From: CAVSXS01 sp963767715
Lineage (GTDB): Bacteria; Chloroflexota; Ktedonobacteria; Ktedonobacterales; Ktedonobacteraceae
Assembly: GCA_963767715.1 (NCBI GenBank)
Contig: CAVYFA010000001.1
Coordinates: 124,001 to 188,000 of the forward strand
DNA length: 64,000 nucleotides
Direction of reading: 5' to 3'
This document shows, piece after piece, positions 10,206 through 17,962 of the stretch. Below the pieces are notes generated by a model. That model made no database searches and was not told where the DNA came from. It saw nothing but the letters and a program-made list of their open reading frames with translations. The translations under genes and the position numbers were made by a program. The first letter of the stretch is position 1, and each line of letters begins with the position of its first letter.

Positions 10206-11207
10206 ATGCGACAGGTAAGAGGTTTGCCCTGGTTCTTGCTCGTAGGGGTGGGAGTGATACTCATCCCCAGCTTGCTGATACTGATATCCCAGACGGTTTT
10301 TTTGGCGGTATCACCTGAACCACAGGCAGCATACGCTGCAAGTGCAGCGCTTCGGCATGATGAGATGAGAGCGGGAACGTGCACGGGCACCAACCGTCCC
10401 CCATCCTTCGGTGGAACGGTGGTTGTGGATAGAGGCCAGGTGCAATGCAGCGAACTGACGGTGTTTGGTGGAACTGTGTTGATACATGGGCAGTTGAGAA
10501 GCAATTTGCTTGCTTTCGGTGGAACGATCAGTATAGATGGAGGTGTATTCGGCGATATTACTTTGTTCGGGGGCAGTGTCACTTTACAGCCTGGAGCGTA
10601 CGTGCGTGGGACTATCCATCTCTATGGCGGCCAGGAGGTCAAAGCACATGGGGCAATTCTGGACGGAACGCTCGACGACCACAGCCAGCACGCTCTCTTT
10701 TTCGGCTTTCAAGGGCCTGGGTTTTCAATCTGGTACCTCATCGTCATGATCCCGCTCAGCCTGCTTTTCATGCGATACCTTCCCGAACACACAACCTTCG
10801 TCCGCGCAACAGTTGAGCAGCACGTGCGGCGGAGTTTCGTTGTCGGGCTGCTCACGTGCCTGCTCGCTCCGGTCGCTTTATTTCTTCTTCTGGCACTCAT
10901 TGTGGCTATTCCGGTAGCGCTGGTTGTTTTGATCGTATTGCTGGCAGGGTGGATAGCGGGCATCATCGCCGTAAGCTGGTCGATTGGAGAGCAAATCATT
11001 CACGCGCTGGGATCACGTCCGGCGGCGCGCAGGCCGCGCTACCTGGCGGTTATCCTGGGACAGGTCGCCCTGGCAATCTTCGGCTCCCTGCCCGTGATCG
11101 GCTGGCCCGTCACACTCGGCGCCGGTATGATTGGCCTGGGGGCTGTGCTGCTGAGTCGATTCGGCACGCGCATATATGGCCGGCCCAGGCAGTTGTTGCC
11201 CTTGTAA
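10206..11207 (+). CDS. Membrane protein with bactofilin-like polymer-forming segment
   Basis: The product has an N-terminal membrane helix and then a short beta-helical stretch of repeats. FGGTVLIHG, FGGTISIDGG, FGGSVTLQPGAYVRG and LYGG recall polymer-forming bactofilin-like (DUF583-type) proteins. The C-terminal half holds several membrane helices (about residues 170-320). The start is ATG 10206, with GAGGGAG upstream; the longer frame from 10173 lacks such support. It is the third gene of the sigma-factor operon, 46 bp after the small membrane protein. It may be an envelope stress effector or sensor; that function is inferred. Confidence 0.78.
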   Translation: MRQVRGLPWFLLVGVGVILIPSLLILISQTVFLAVSPEPQAAYAASAALRHDEMRAGTCTGTNRPPSFGGTVVVDRGQVQCSELTVFGGTVLIHGQLRSNLLAFGGTISIDGGVFGDITLFGGSVTLQPGAYVRGTIHLYGGQEVKAHGAILDGTLDDHSQHALFFGFQGPGFSIWYLIVMIPLSLLFMRYLPEHTTFVRATVEQHVRRSFVVGLLTCLLAPVALFLLLALIVAIPVALVVLIVLLAGWIAGIIAVSWSIGEQIIHALGSRPAARRPRYLAVILGQVALAIFGSLPVIGWPVTLGAGMIGLGAVLLSRFGTRIYGRPRQLLPL

Positions 11208-11341
11208 TGATACTCGGGCAGAAAATGGAGATTGACAAATAATGTGGTCACCACAGGACGCGCTTCATCGAGTCCCTACGAAAATACATGGCGGGCACGA
11301 TAGTTAGTAGAAGGTAGTATTCAGTGGCCGTTGAGGAGATT

Positions 11342-12694
11342 ATGAGCATAGACGTTGAACTCACAGATCTCGCCTACGGGGGAGACGCCGTAGGCCGGTA
11401 CGAAGGACGAGTCCTTTTTGTACCTGGTGGCATTCCAGGAGAGCGTGTGCGAGTGGAGGTTGTGGAGGAACGTCGAGGACATGCACGTGCTAATCTGCTC
11501 GAAATCCTGCGACCCGCGCCGGAGCGCATCGAGCCAGAATTCCCCCTGCTTACCGATAGCGGCTGCCAATGGCAGCACATTGCCTATCCGGCGCAGTTGA
11601 CCTGGAAAGCGCACATCGTGCGCCAGTTGCTGGTTCGCATCGGCAAACAACCCGATGCCCTTGTCCATCCCACGCTTGGTATGCCCGCCGGCATCTCTCC
11701 CTGGCATTATCGCAACATGGCAGTCTTTTCGGTGGGCGCCAACAACGAAGTCGGTTTTAAGCTGACCGAGAGCCACGACGTGCAGGACCTCGAGACCTGT
11801 CCTTTGCTCCATCCCGCCCTCGACATGGTCTACCAGCGCATCCGTGCCAGGCTGATCGAGCAATTCGGTGATGAGCTGGCGCAGATGATTCAGGGCTTTA
11901 CCCTGCGCGGCGCGATCGGCGCGGTTGGCTTGAATAATACAACGACCCCGGTCAAGGCCGTCCCGGCCCTGCTGAATATCCATGCCCGCCCAGGCTCGGT
12001 CATCGAGGAGCCGCAGGAGCTGGCCCAGGAACTTATGACAACCGCACCCGGTATCGTAGGCGTCATCATCGAGCGCGTCGGTGGACGCTATGGGCGCGTC
12101 GTGGCTGGACAGGAATTTTTAACCGATATGGTGCATAGCAAACGCTTCCGCGTCTCTGCCGATTCATTCTTCCAGGTCAATATGGTGCAGACCCACCTGC
12201 TGGTTGAGCGCGTCCTGGCGATGCTGGAGCCGGCGCGCGCCGATGTCGTTTTAGACGGGTACAGCGGCGTTGGCCTCTTCTCGGCGTTCCTCGCGCCGCG
12301 CACAACGCGCGTGATCGCCATCGAGTCGCAGCCGAGCGCAGTGATGGATGCGCGCGCCAACGCCACCCTGAATAACCAGATGAACGTCACGACGCTGGAA
12401 GGAACGCTGGAGCGCTTGCTCGGCCAGCTCTACTACCGCCGCGAGCGGGTTGACCTGGTTGTGGTCGATCCACCGCGCGCCGGGTGCCATCCAAAGGCGA
12501 TCCAGGCTCTGCAATCGCTCGCGCCGCGCACCATCGCGTATGTCTCGTGCGATCCCAGCACACTGGCTCGCGATATCGCCTCGCTTTGCTCGACCGACCG
12601 CTACCGCCTGGTCTACGCACAGCCGCTCGATATGTTCCCGCAAACGTATCACATCGAGTGCATCGCCCTGCTCGCGCGTAAAGGCCTGAGATAG
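11342..12694 (+). CDS. TrmA/RlmD-family RNA (uracil-5-)-methyltransferase
   Basis: This SAM-dependent enzyme methylates uridine at C5 in rRNA or tRNA. An N-terminal TRAM domain (residues ~5-60, VELTDLAYGGDAVGRYEG) is followed by the central domain and a Rossmann methyltransferase. Motifs are VLDGYSGVGLFSAFLA, VVVDPPRAGC (motif IV), AYVSCDPSTLARD with the catalytic Cys, and DMFPQTYHIE. RumA-type enzymes use four cysteines for an Fe-S cluster. Here only SGCQWQH and ETCPLLH retain them, so the cluster may be absent. The ATG at 11342 follows GAGGAG closely; GTG 11324 is an alternative. Which RNA position is modified cannot be read from the sequence. Confidence 0.92.
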   Translation: MSIDVELTDLAYGGDAVGRYEGRVLFVPGGIPGERVRVEVVEERRGHARANLLEILRPAPERIEPEFPLLTDSGCQWQHIAYPAQLTWKAHIVRQLLVRIGKQPDALVHPTLGMPAGISPWHYRNMAVFSVGANNEVGFKLTESHDVQDLETCPLLHPALDMVYQRIRARLIEQFGDELAQMIQGFTLRGAIGAVGLNNTTTPVKAVPALLNIHARPGSVIEEPQELAQELMTTAPGIVGVIIERVGGRYGRVVAGQEFLTDMVHSKRFRVSADSFFQVNMVQTHLLVERVLAMLEPARADVVLDGYSGVGLFSAFLAPRTTRVIAIESQPSAVMDARANATLNNQMNVTTLEGTLERLLGQLYYRRERVDLVVVDPPRAGCHPKAIQALQSLAPRTIAYVSCDPSTLARDIASLCSTDRYRLVYAQPLDMFPQTYHIECIALLARKGLR

Positions 12695-12754
12695 GCCATA
12701 GAAAAGAGATGACCCCGCTCGCCCCGGCAGCGGGGTCATCTCTTTTCTATGGCC
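12694..12754. terminator. Bidirectional convergent terminator, 26-bp stem
   Basis: The perfect inverted repeat has arms 12694-12719 and 12729-12754 and a 9-base loop. It has an A-rich/T-rich section in the stem (GAAAAGAGAT / ATCTCTTTTC). The stop codons of both convergent genes touch or lie inside the arms: TAG of the methyltransferase at 12692-12694 and TAG of the PH-domain gene at 12747-12749. Confidence 0.85.
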
Positions 12755-13532
12755 TCTTCTTGCCCTTGCTGCTGAGAACGACATGGATCTGCGGTCTGTT
12801 CTCTTGATCCATTTCCACTACCGTGCCGGGCGGTGGAATCTGTGAAACGATCCTGCCCGGCGGGATATGCGGATAGCCTGACGATTCTCCCACAGGCACC
12901 ACCCTCATGCCAATCTCATCTGCCTGGTCGATCGCATCCCAGAGATTCATTGCCTGCAAGTCCGGCACGCCCCGGTTCTTTAACTTCGGCTCCAGGGTTG
13001 AGAGAACTGTACTGAACCATAAATTCAACTGGTCTTTTTGAGTGTTCTCCGTCTTCGTTTTATCAAATTTAGACTTGAGCTCCTGCAGTTCAAAGATCCT
13101 GTCCTGCAGCGCGAAAGGATCGTGGATACGCGTCATATGAATGTCGGGATTATTGCCCGGCGTAAGAATGTGCACATTGCCGACGTTGAGGGCCAGTTCA
13201 AATGGGTTGGGCATCTGGACCTGGATCTCGGTAATCTTGTCATAGCTAGCTGTATCATGCTCCTCGAACAGGAAGACGAAATGACGCTCGATATCGATGA
13301 TGCGCTTATTCGTCAGGATGAAGACATCATCGATGTAGTTGAGGATTATCAGTCCTATGAAAATCGCCCCCAGAATAAAGAGGACAGCGAACAGGCCGAA
13401 AAGAAAACGAGCCGTTAGCGCGCCGATCAGCAAGCCGAGAAGGATCAGGACAGGAAAGAAGAGTTCATAGAAGAGGACGACCTTCGAGCGCTGGATGTAT
13501 TGCACTGTATACTCTTCCGCGTCGTAATGCAC
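12747..13532 (-). CDS. Bacterial PH-domain membrane protein with C-terminal PASTA domain
   Basis: This 261-residue protein has two hydrophobic helices (about residues 18-65), then a bPH2/DUF304-type domain (DDVFILTNKRIIDIERH, ASYDKITEIQVQ, GNVHILTPG). A C-terminal PASTA-like domain follows (VPDLQAMNLWDAIDQADEIGM, GRIVSQIPPPGTVVEMDQ). PASTA domains usually sense peptidoglycan, but with this topology its side of the membrane is uncertain. The start GTG 13532 has no convincing ribosome binding site. A second PH-domain membrane protein lies directly upstream on the same strand, so the pair probably works together. Confidence 0.8.
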   Translation of the reverse strand: MHYDAEEYTVQYIQRSKVVLFYELFFPVLILLGLLIGALTARFLFGLFAVLFILGAIFIGLIILNYIDDVFILTNKRIIDIERHFVFLFEEHDTASYDKITEIQVQMPNPFELALNVGNVHILTPGNNPDIHMTRIHDPFALQDRIFELQELKSKFDKTKTENTQKDQLNLWFSTVLSTLEPKLKNRGVPDLQAMNLWDAIDQADEIGMRVVPVGESSGYPHIPPGRIVSQIPPPGTVVEMDQENRPQIHVVLSSKGKKRP

Positions 13533-13630
13533 ATCACAGGGGATACGTCAGAAAACCGCCAAAGGTGCGCAAAGGCCCACGCATTTTGGTTGGATCGTAG
13601 CGATGCGCCCATTTCGAATTCTTATCCGCG

Positions 13631-14345
13631 TCAGGAAATCCAGGAAGGGGTTTGGGTGTTGCCAGTTTTGTTAGCACCGCGGACAATTGTGGATCCAGAA
13701 CCGGCGGCGGCGGGTTCTTTCTTGGCCTCGACTTCCTTCTGGTAGCTCTGGCGCACACCCTCGATATCGTCCCTGAACTTCCCTCGGGTTCGCTACTCTG
13801 GGCATATCGAGTGGTTGACCGCCCGATACATAGACTTTGACATCGCCATAGTTGAATAAGAGTGCGAAGATGGAGCGCTGGTCAATCGCTACCTGCGACA
13901 CTTTATCCAGCTTGGTTTCCTTGCGTGTGGGGCTCAGAAAGCCTTTCCAGGTGAGGATGCGCCGGTTGGTGATGACATCGACATTCACCCACCAGAGCTC
14001 AAAAATGCGATAGGCGGAGTAAAGACCAGCTCCTACAACGAGCAGCCAGGCGAAGAGCTCCAAAGGGCCCAAGATCGCACCTAAACTCGGAGAAGCTACA
14101 TTCCCCCAGATTAACAGGGAAAGGATGATTATTGCAACCAAGAGCGGAAAAGCAGAGCGTAGAGCGAAAATGAAATGTTCGCGTACTACGCGCCGGACTT
14201 CCTCATCGGGCTCTTGCCCGTCAAAGTGCAATTTCTTATCTTTACCGCGTCTGAAGCGGCGAATGATTCGATGCACGCGCCTTTTTTTAAAGAGATCTTG
14301 CGGCGGTGTAATATTCTGGGGAGGATTGCTGCTCACGCTACTCAC
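13631..14345 (-). CDS. bPH2 (DUF304) membrane protein, frameshifted near C terminus
   Basis: This YdbS-like protein has a basic N-terminal tail, two membrane helices (about residues 58-110) and a bacterial PH domain (VITNRRILTWKG, KVSQVAIDQRSIFALLFNYG, VYVSGGQPLDMPRVANP). At about 13778-13783 one extra base (GGGAAGTTC on the coding strand) diverts the frame to a stop at about 13671. Without it the protein continues REFRDDIEGVRQSYQKEV and ends in a polar tail with TGA at 13631. The start is GTG 14345 with GAGGTG close upstream. It lies 26 bp after a multi-pass membrane protein and about 98 bp before the PASTA-containing PH protein. Confidence 0.8.
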
Positions 14346-14371
14346 CTCGGCTCGCTGAAACTATGGAAATC

Positions 14372-14941
14372 TTACTTCTTGGCTGGGCTTTTTATTATCT
14401 TTGACGCTATGAAGCCAATGACAACTGCACCAATACCGATAAGGAAGAGTATCGGCACATCATCAGTGAAGATATTCGAGGTGGGAGTGAACGCACCGAC
14501 CGCTACTGTAGAAGACCCGAAGATGTTCGTCAGATACCTGACGAAAAAATAGCCGGTGACCAGCCCAGGAATAATGCCGATGAAGCGGGAAAAAGGCGAC
14601 ACGGGAGTTTTTTTAAACGCTGATTGTCCAATGGAATAACCCAAAAGAACAATAACCAGGAAAGTGATCAAAGATGTAAAAAATACTTGATTTGTGGTTG
14701 GGGCGGGTGGCGTACTAACATGGCCTGATGGGGCAAAGACCGTCTGCCAGACGACGGGAAATCGCACAAAGATAATATTCGCCAGACCCTGGCCTCCTCC
14801 GAGTGACAAGAAAAGAATGCCGGCCAGGGTGAAGGCCATCAGGATCACCGTGCGCTGCCACCCCTGAATAAAACCCAACAGCCCGAACGCTACGATCCCT
14901 ATAAAAAAGCACTGCCCGGCCGTCAGAAAAAAACTCGACAT
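14372..14941 (-). CDS. Multi-pass membrane protein, CvpA-like topology
   Basis: The 189-residue protein starts at ATG 14941, which has GGAGG 10 bases upstream. An upstream frame to 15067 exists but lacks a ribosome binding site. Five or so membrane segments are visible (FIGIVAFGLLGFIQGWQ, VILMAFTLAGILFLSL, SLITFLVIVLLGYSIGQ, FIGIIPGLVTGYFFVRYL, ILFLIGIGAVVIGFIAS). The layout, with a loop and a GxxxG-rich helix pair, recalls the CvpA family, but no diagnostic motif is present. It heads the group with the two PH-domain membrane proteins. Confidence 0.65.
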   Translation of the reverse strand: MSSFFLTAGQCFFIGIVAFGLLGFIQGWQRTVILMAFTLAGILFLSLGGGQGLANIIFVRFPVVWQTVFAPSGHVSTPPAPTTNQVFFTSLITFLVIVLLGYSIGQSAFKKTPVSPFSRFIGIIPGLVTGYFFVRYLTNIFGSSTVAVGAFTPTSNIFTDDVPILFLIGIGAVVIGFIASKIIKSPAKK

Positions 14942-15182
14942 GTGGTCCTGCCTCCCTGCCTGGAATGTCGCCTTTGAGACATGATCTCCCCAGGATTTAA
15001 TTCGCCTGGTTGCATGATACTCTCTCGAAATCTCTTCTTCAATTACTATACCACAGGACTTATACAAAACATAGTCTATTTTTGGCTATTTTGCACAGTT
15101 GTTTCCAGTTCTATCGATTTTTCGGGTATTACAGGCAGAATTGGCCCGCGAAATAGGGTTGTTGCCATCCATGGCAGCCGCT

Positions 15183-15229
15183 CCAAATGTGCTATTTTTC
15201 TGGTCAATACCCCCCAAATGTGCTATAAT
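15183..15229 (+). promoter_or_regulatory. gyrA promoter with upstream direct repeat
   Basis: The extended -10 box TGCTATAAT (hexamer 15224-15229) sits 17 bases after TGGTCA (15201-15206). The 13-base word CCAAATGTGCTAT occurs twice, at 15183-15195 and 15214-15226, 31 bases apart (about three helical turns). The second copy overlaps the -10 box. This is a possible operator or supercoiling-sensitive element. gyrA begins about 115 bases downstream. Confidence 0.6.
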
Positions 15230-15348
15230 TAAAGAAAGTATACGGGCGGCCGCGACGGTTGCTCACTATGCATAAAACCAGGAAACAAGCCCCACTATCT
15301 GGCAATGTTTCAAAAGCCCCTCTAAAGATTTGAGCATGAGGTTATTGT

Positions 15349-17889
15349 ATGGAAACAGGGAATATTAAGATTGTCAGTATCGTCGAGGAAATGACGACCG
15401 CCTATCTCGATTATTCGATGAGCGTCATTGTAAGCCGCGCCCTGCCCGATGTGCGCGACGGCCTCAAGCCGGTTCACCGGCGCGTCCTCTACGCCATGGA
15501 TCAGATGGGTCTGCAATCCACCAAGCAGTTCCGTAAGTGCGCCGGTACCGTCGGCGAAGTGCTCAAAAGTTATCACCCGCACGGCGATGCGGCGGTCTAT
15601 GATTCTCTCGTGCGAATGGCGCAGCCCTGGGCCATGCGCTATCCCCTGGTGCTGGGGCAGGGCAACTTTGGCTCCCAGGACGACGACCCGCCGGCCGCCA
15701 TGCGCTACACCGAGGCGAAGCTCGCCGCCATCGCCGACGAACTGCTGCGTGATATCGAGAAAGACACCGTCGATTTCAAGCCGAACTACGATAACCAGGC
15801 CATGGAACCGGTTGTTATGCCGGCGCGCCTGCCGAACCTGCTGCTGAATGGCTCGACGGGTATCGCCGTCGGTATGGCGACCAACATCCCGCCGCATAAC
15901 CTGGTCGAAGTCTGCAACGGCATCATCCTCCTGATCGATCATCCCGACGCCACCACTGAGGACCTCTCGCGCATCGTGCGCGGGCCGGACTTCCCAACAG
16001 GCGGCATCATCCATGGGCGCGAGGGCATCCGCAATATGTTCGCCAATGGACGCGGGCGCATTCTGGTGCGCGCGCGCACCACGATCGAGGAGAGCGAGCG
16101 CGGGCGCATGAGCATCATCGTGACCGAGCTGCCCTACCAGGTCAATAAAGCCGAACTGGTCAAAAAGATCGCCGAACTGACGCGCGACAAGAAGATCGAT
16201 GGCATCGCTGATGTGCGCGACGAGTCGGACCGGCAGGGCATGCGCGTCGTCATCGAGCTGAAGCGCGATTCGATGCCCGACAGCGTCCTGAATGCGCTGT
16301 TTAAATACACCGCCATGCAGAGCGCCTTCAACGCCAATATGCTGGCGCTCGTCGATTACCAGCCGCGTATCCTGACGCTCAAAGCCTTCTTGCAGCACTA
16401 CGTCAACCACCGCGAGATCGTGATCACGCGGCGCACGCGCTTCGAACTGGCGAAGGCCGAGGCGCGCCGGCATATTCTGGAGGGCTTGAAGATCGCCCTC
16501 GACAACCTCGACGCCGTCATCTCCACCATTCGCGAGTCCACCTCGGCGGAGACCGCGCTGGGCAACCTGATGCGCCAGTTCTCGCTCTCGGAGGAGCAGG
16601 GCAAGGCCATCCTGGATATGCGCCTGGCCCGCCTGGCAGCCCTGGAGCGCAGCAAGGTGGAAGAAGAGCTGATCGAGGTAAATAAGAATATTCGCTACTA
16701 CAACATGCTGCTGGCCGACATTACCGAGATACGCAAGCTCATCAAGGCTGATTTGCAGGAATTGAAGGAGAAGTACGGGGACGAGCGCCGCACCGATATC
16801 ATCGAGACCGAGGCCGGTGAGTTCAGCGACGAAGACCTGATCCGCAACGACGAGGTGGTGGTTACGCTGACAGAGAAGGGCTACATCAAACGCCTGCCGT
16901 CCAGCACCTACCGTGCGCAGAGGCGCGGCGGGCGCGGCATCACGGGTATGACGACGCGCGAGGACGATACCGTGCGCCACCTGCTGGTCGCGCACAGCCA
17001 CGACAGCCTGCTCTTCTTCACCGACCGGGGCCGCGTCTTCCAATTGCGCGTCTACGAGCTGCCTGATACCGGCCGCACGGCCAAGGGCGAACATCTTATC
17101 AACCTGATCAACATCGAACAGCGCGAGCGCGTCACAGCGCTGGTCTATGTTCCCAAGGGCGTCAGCCGCGACTTTATGATCGTGGCGACGCGCAAAGGCG
17201 AAGTCAAGAAGACAGTCATGACAGAGTTCGAGGTTGTACGCCGCAGCGGGCTGATCGCGATGGACCTGGAAGACGATGATGAGTTGATCGGTGCAAAGCT
17301 GGCCCATGCCGATGACGATGTGCTGATGATTACGGCGCAGGGCAAGGCCATCCGCTTCACCGTCGAGGAGCTGCGCTCGGCCTCCCGCACCAGTGGTGGT
17401 GTGCGCGGCATTCGCCTCGCCAAAGGCGACCGTGTCGTTTCGCTCAACCTGGCCCCCGAGGGCAGTGAGCTGCTCATCATCAACGAGAACGGCTACGGCA
17501 AACGCACCCCCATCGACGAGTACCCCCGCCACAATCGAGGCGGAGGTGGCGTCATCACCTCCAACGTGACCGACAAAACCGGCCCGGTCGCCACGTCGCG
17601 CGTCATCACCGAACGCGATAACGACCTGATGATTATCTCCGCCAGCGGGGTTGTCATCCGCACGGATGTCACGACCATTCGCCGCGCCGGACGTGTCACG
17701 CAGGGCGTCAGCGTCATGAACCTCGGCGAGGGCGATAAGGTCGTCGCAGTTGCCACCACCAACGGCAAGAAGCTCGATGCGCCCAACGGTGAAGTGGAAA
17801 GCAAGGGTGACGAGGCCATAGCCGATAATGACGAGGCGATGGAGGAGGAAGTAGTAGAGGAGCAGGAAACCACTTCAGAGGCGGAATGA
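15349..17889 (+). CDS. gyrA: DNA gyrase subunit A
   Basis: This is the type II topoisomerase subunit that breaks and rejoins DNA during negative supercoiling, partnering GyrB (not in this window). Its 846 residues match family length. The catalytic tyrosine is Tyr120 in PPAAMRYTEAKL, and the winged-helix CAP region is intact. The C-terminal six-bladed propeller contains the GyrA box QRRGGRG, which separates it from topoisomerase IV ParC. The quinolone-binding stretch reads HPHGDAAVYDSLVRM: the usual Ser at E. coli position 83 is Ala81 here, and the acidic D85 is kept. The tail is acidic (EEEVVEEQETTSEAE). ATG 15349 is preceded by GAGG. It converges with a kinase-Kelch gene. Confidence 0.97.
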   Translation: METGNIKIVSIVEEMTTAYLDYSMSVIVSRALPDVRDGLKPVHRRVLYAMDQMGLQSTKQFRKCAGTVGEVLKSYHPHGDAAVYDSLVRMAQPWAMRYPLVLGQGNFGSQDDDPPAAMRYTEAKLAAIADELLRDIEKDTVDFKPNYDNQAMEPVVMPARLPNLLLNGSTGIAVGMATNIPPHNLVEVCNGIILLIDHPDATTEDLSRIVRGPDFPTGGIIHGREGIRNMFANGRGRILVRARTTIEESERGRMSIIVTELPYQVNKAELVKKIAELTRDKKIDGIADVRDESDRQGMRVVIELKRDSMPDSVLNALFKYTAMQSAFNANMLALVDYQPRILTLKAFLQHYVNHREIVITRRTRFELAKAEARRHILEGLKIALDNLDAVISTIRESTSAETALGNLMRQFSLSEEQGKAILDMRLARLAALERSKVEEELIEVNKNIRYYNMLLADITEIRKLIKADLQELKEKYGDERRTDIIETEAGEFSDEDLIRNDEVVVTLTEKGYIKRLPSSTYRAQRRGGRGITGMTTREDDTVRHLLVAHSHDSLLFFTDRGRVFQLRVYELPDTGRTAKGEHLINLINIEQRERVTALVYVPKGVSRDFMIVATRKGEVKKTVMTEFEVVRRSGLIAMDLEDDDELIGAKLAHADDDVLMITAQGKAIRFTVEELRSASRTSGGVRGIRLAKGDRVVSLNLAPEGSELLIINENGYGKRTPIDEYPRHNRGGGGVITSNVTDKTGPVATSRVITERDNDLMIISASGVVIRTDVTTIRRAGRVTQGVSVMNLGEGDKVVAVATTNGKKLDAPNGEVESKGDEAIADNDEAMEEEVVEEQETTSEAE

Positions 17890-17910
17890 CCCGTGAGGGT
17901 GAGGAAGTTT

Positions 17911-17937
17911 CCAGGGCGACCGCGAGGGTCGCCCTGG
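17911..17937. terminator. Hairpin between convergent gyrA and kinase gene
   Basis: CCAGGGCGACC and GGTCGCCCTGG form an 11-bp stem with a 5-base loop, 21 bases after the gyrA stop. The same GGGCGACCGC core recurs at 21180-21212 and 23901-23990. The hairpin may therefore be a reused copy of a dispersed palindrome. Confidence 0.6.
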
Positions 17938-17962
17938 CAATTATCGCGCTCGCCCTGGCACG

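Noticed and set aside
15322..17532. 736-residue minus-strand open frame opposite gyrA
   Set aside because: It is a shadow of gyrA; the product has no recognisable domain while gyrA is fully conserved.
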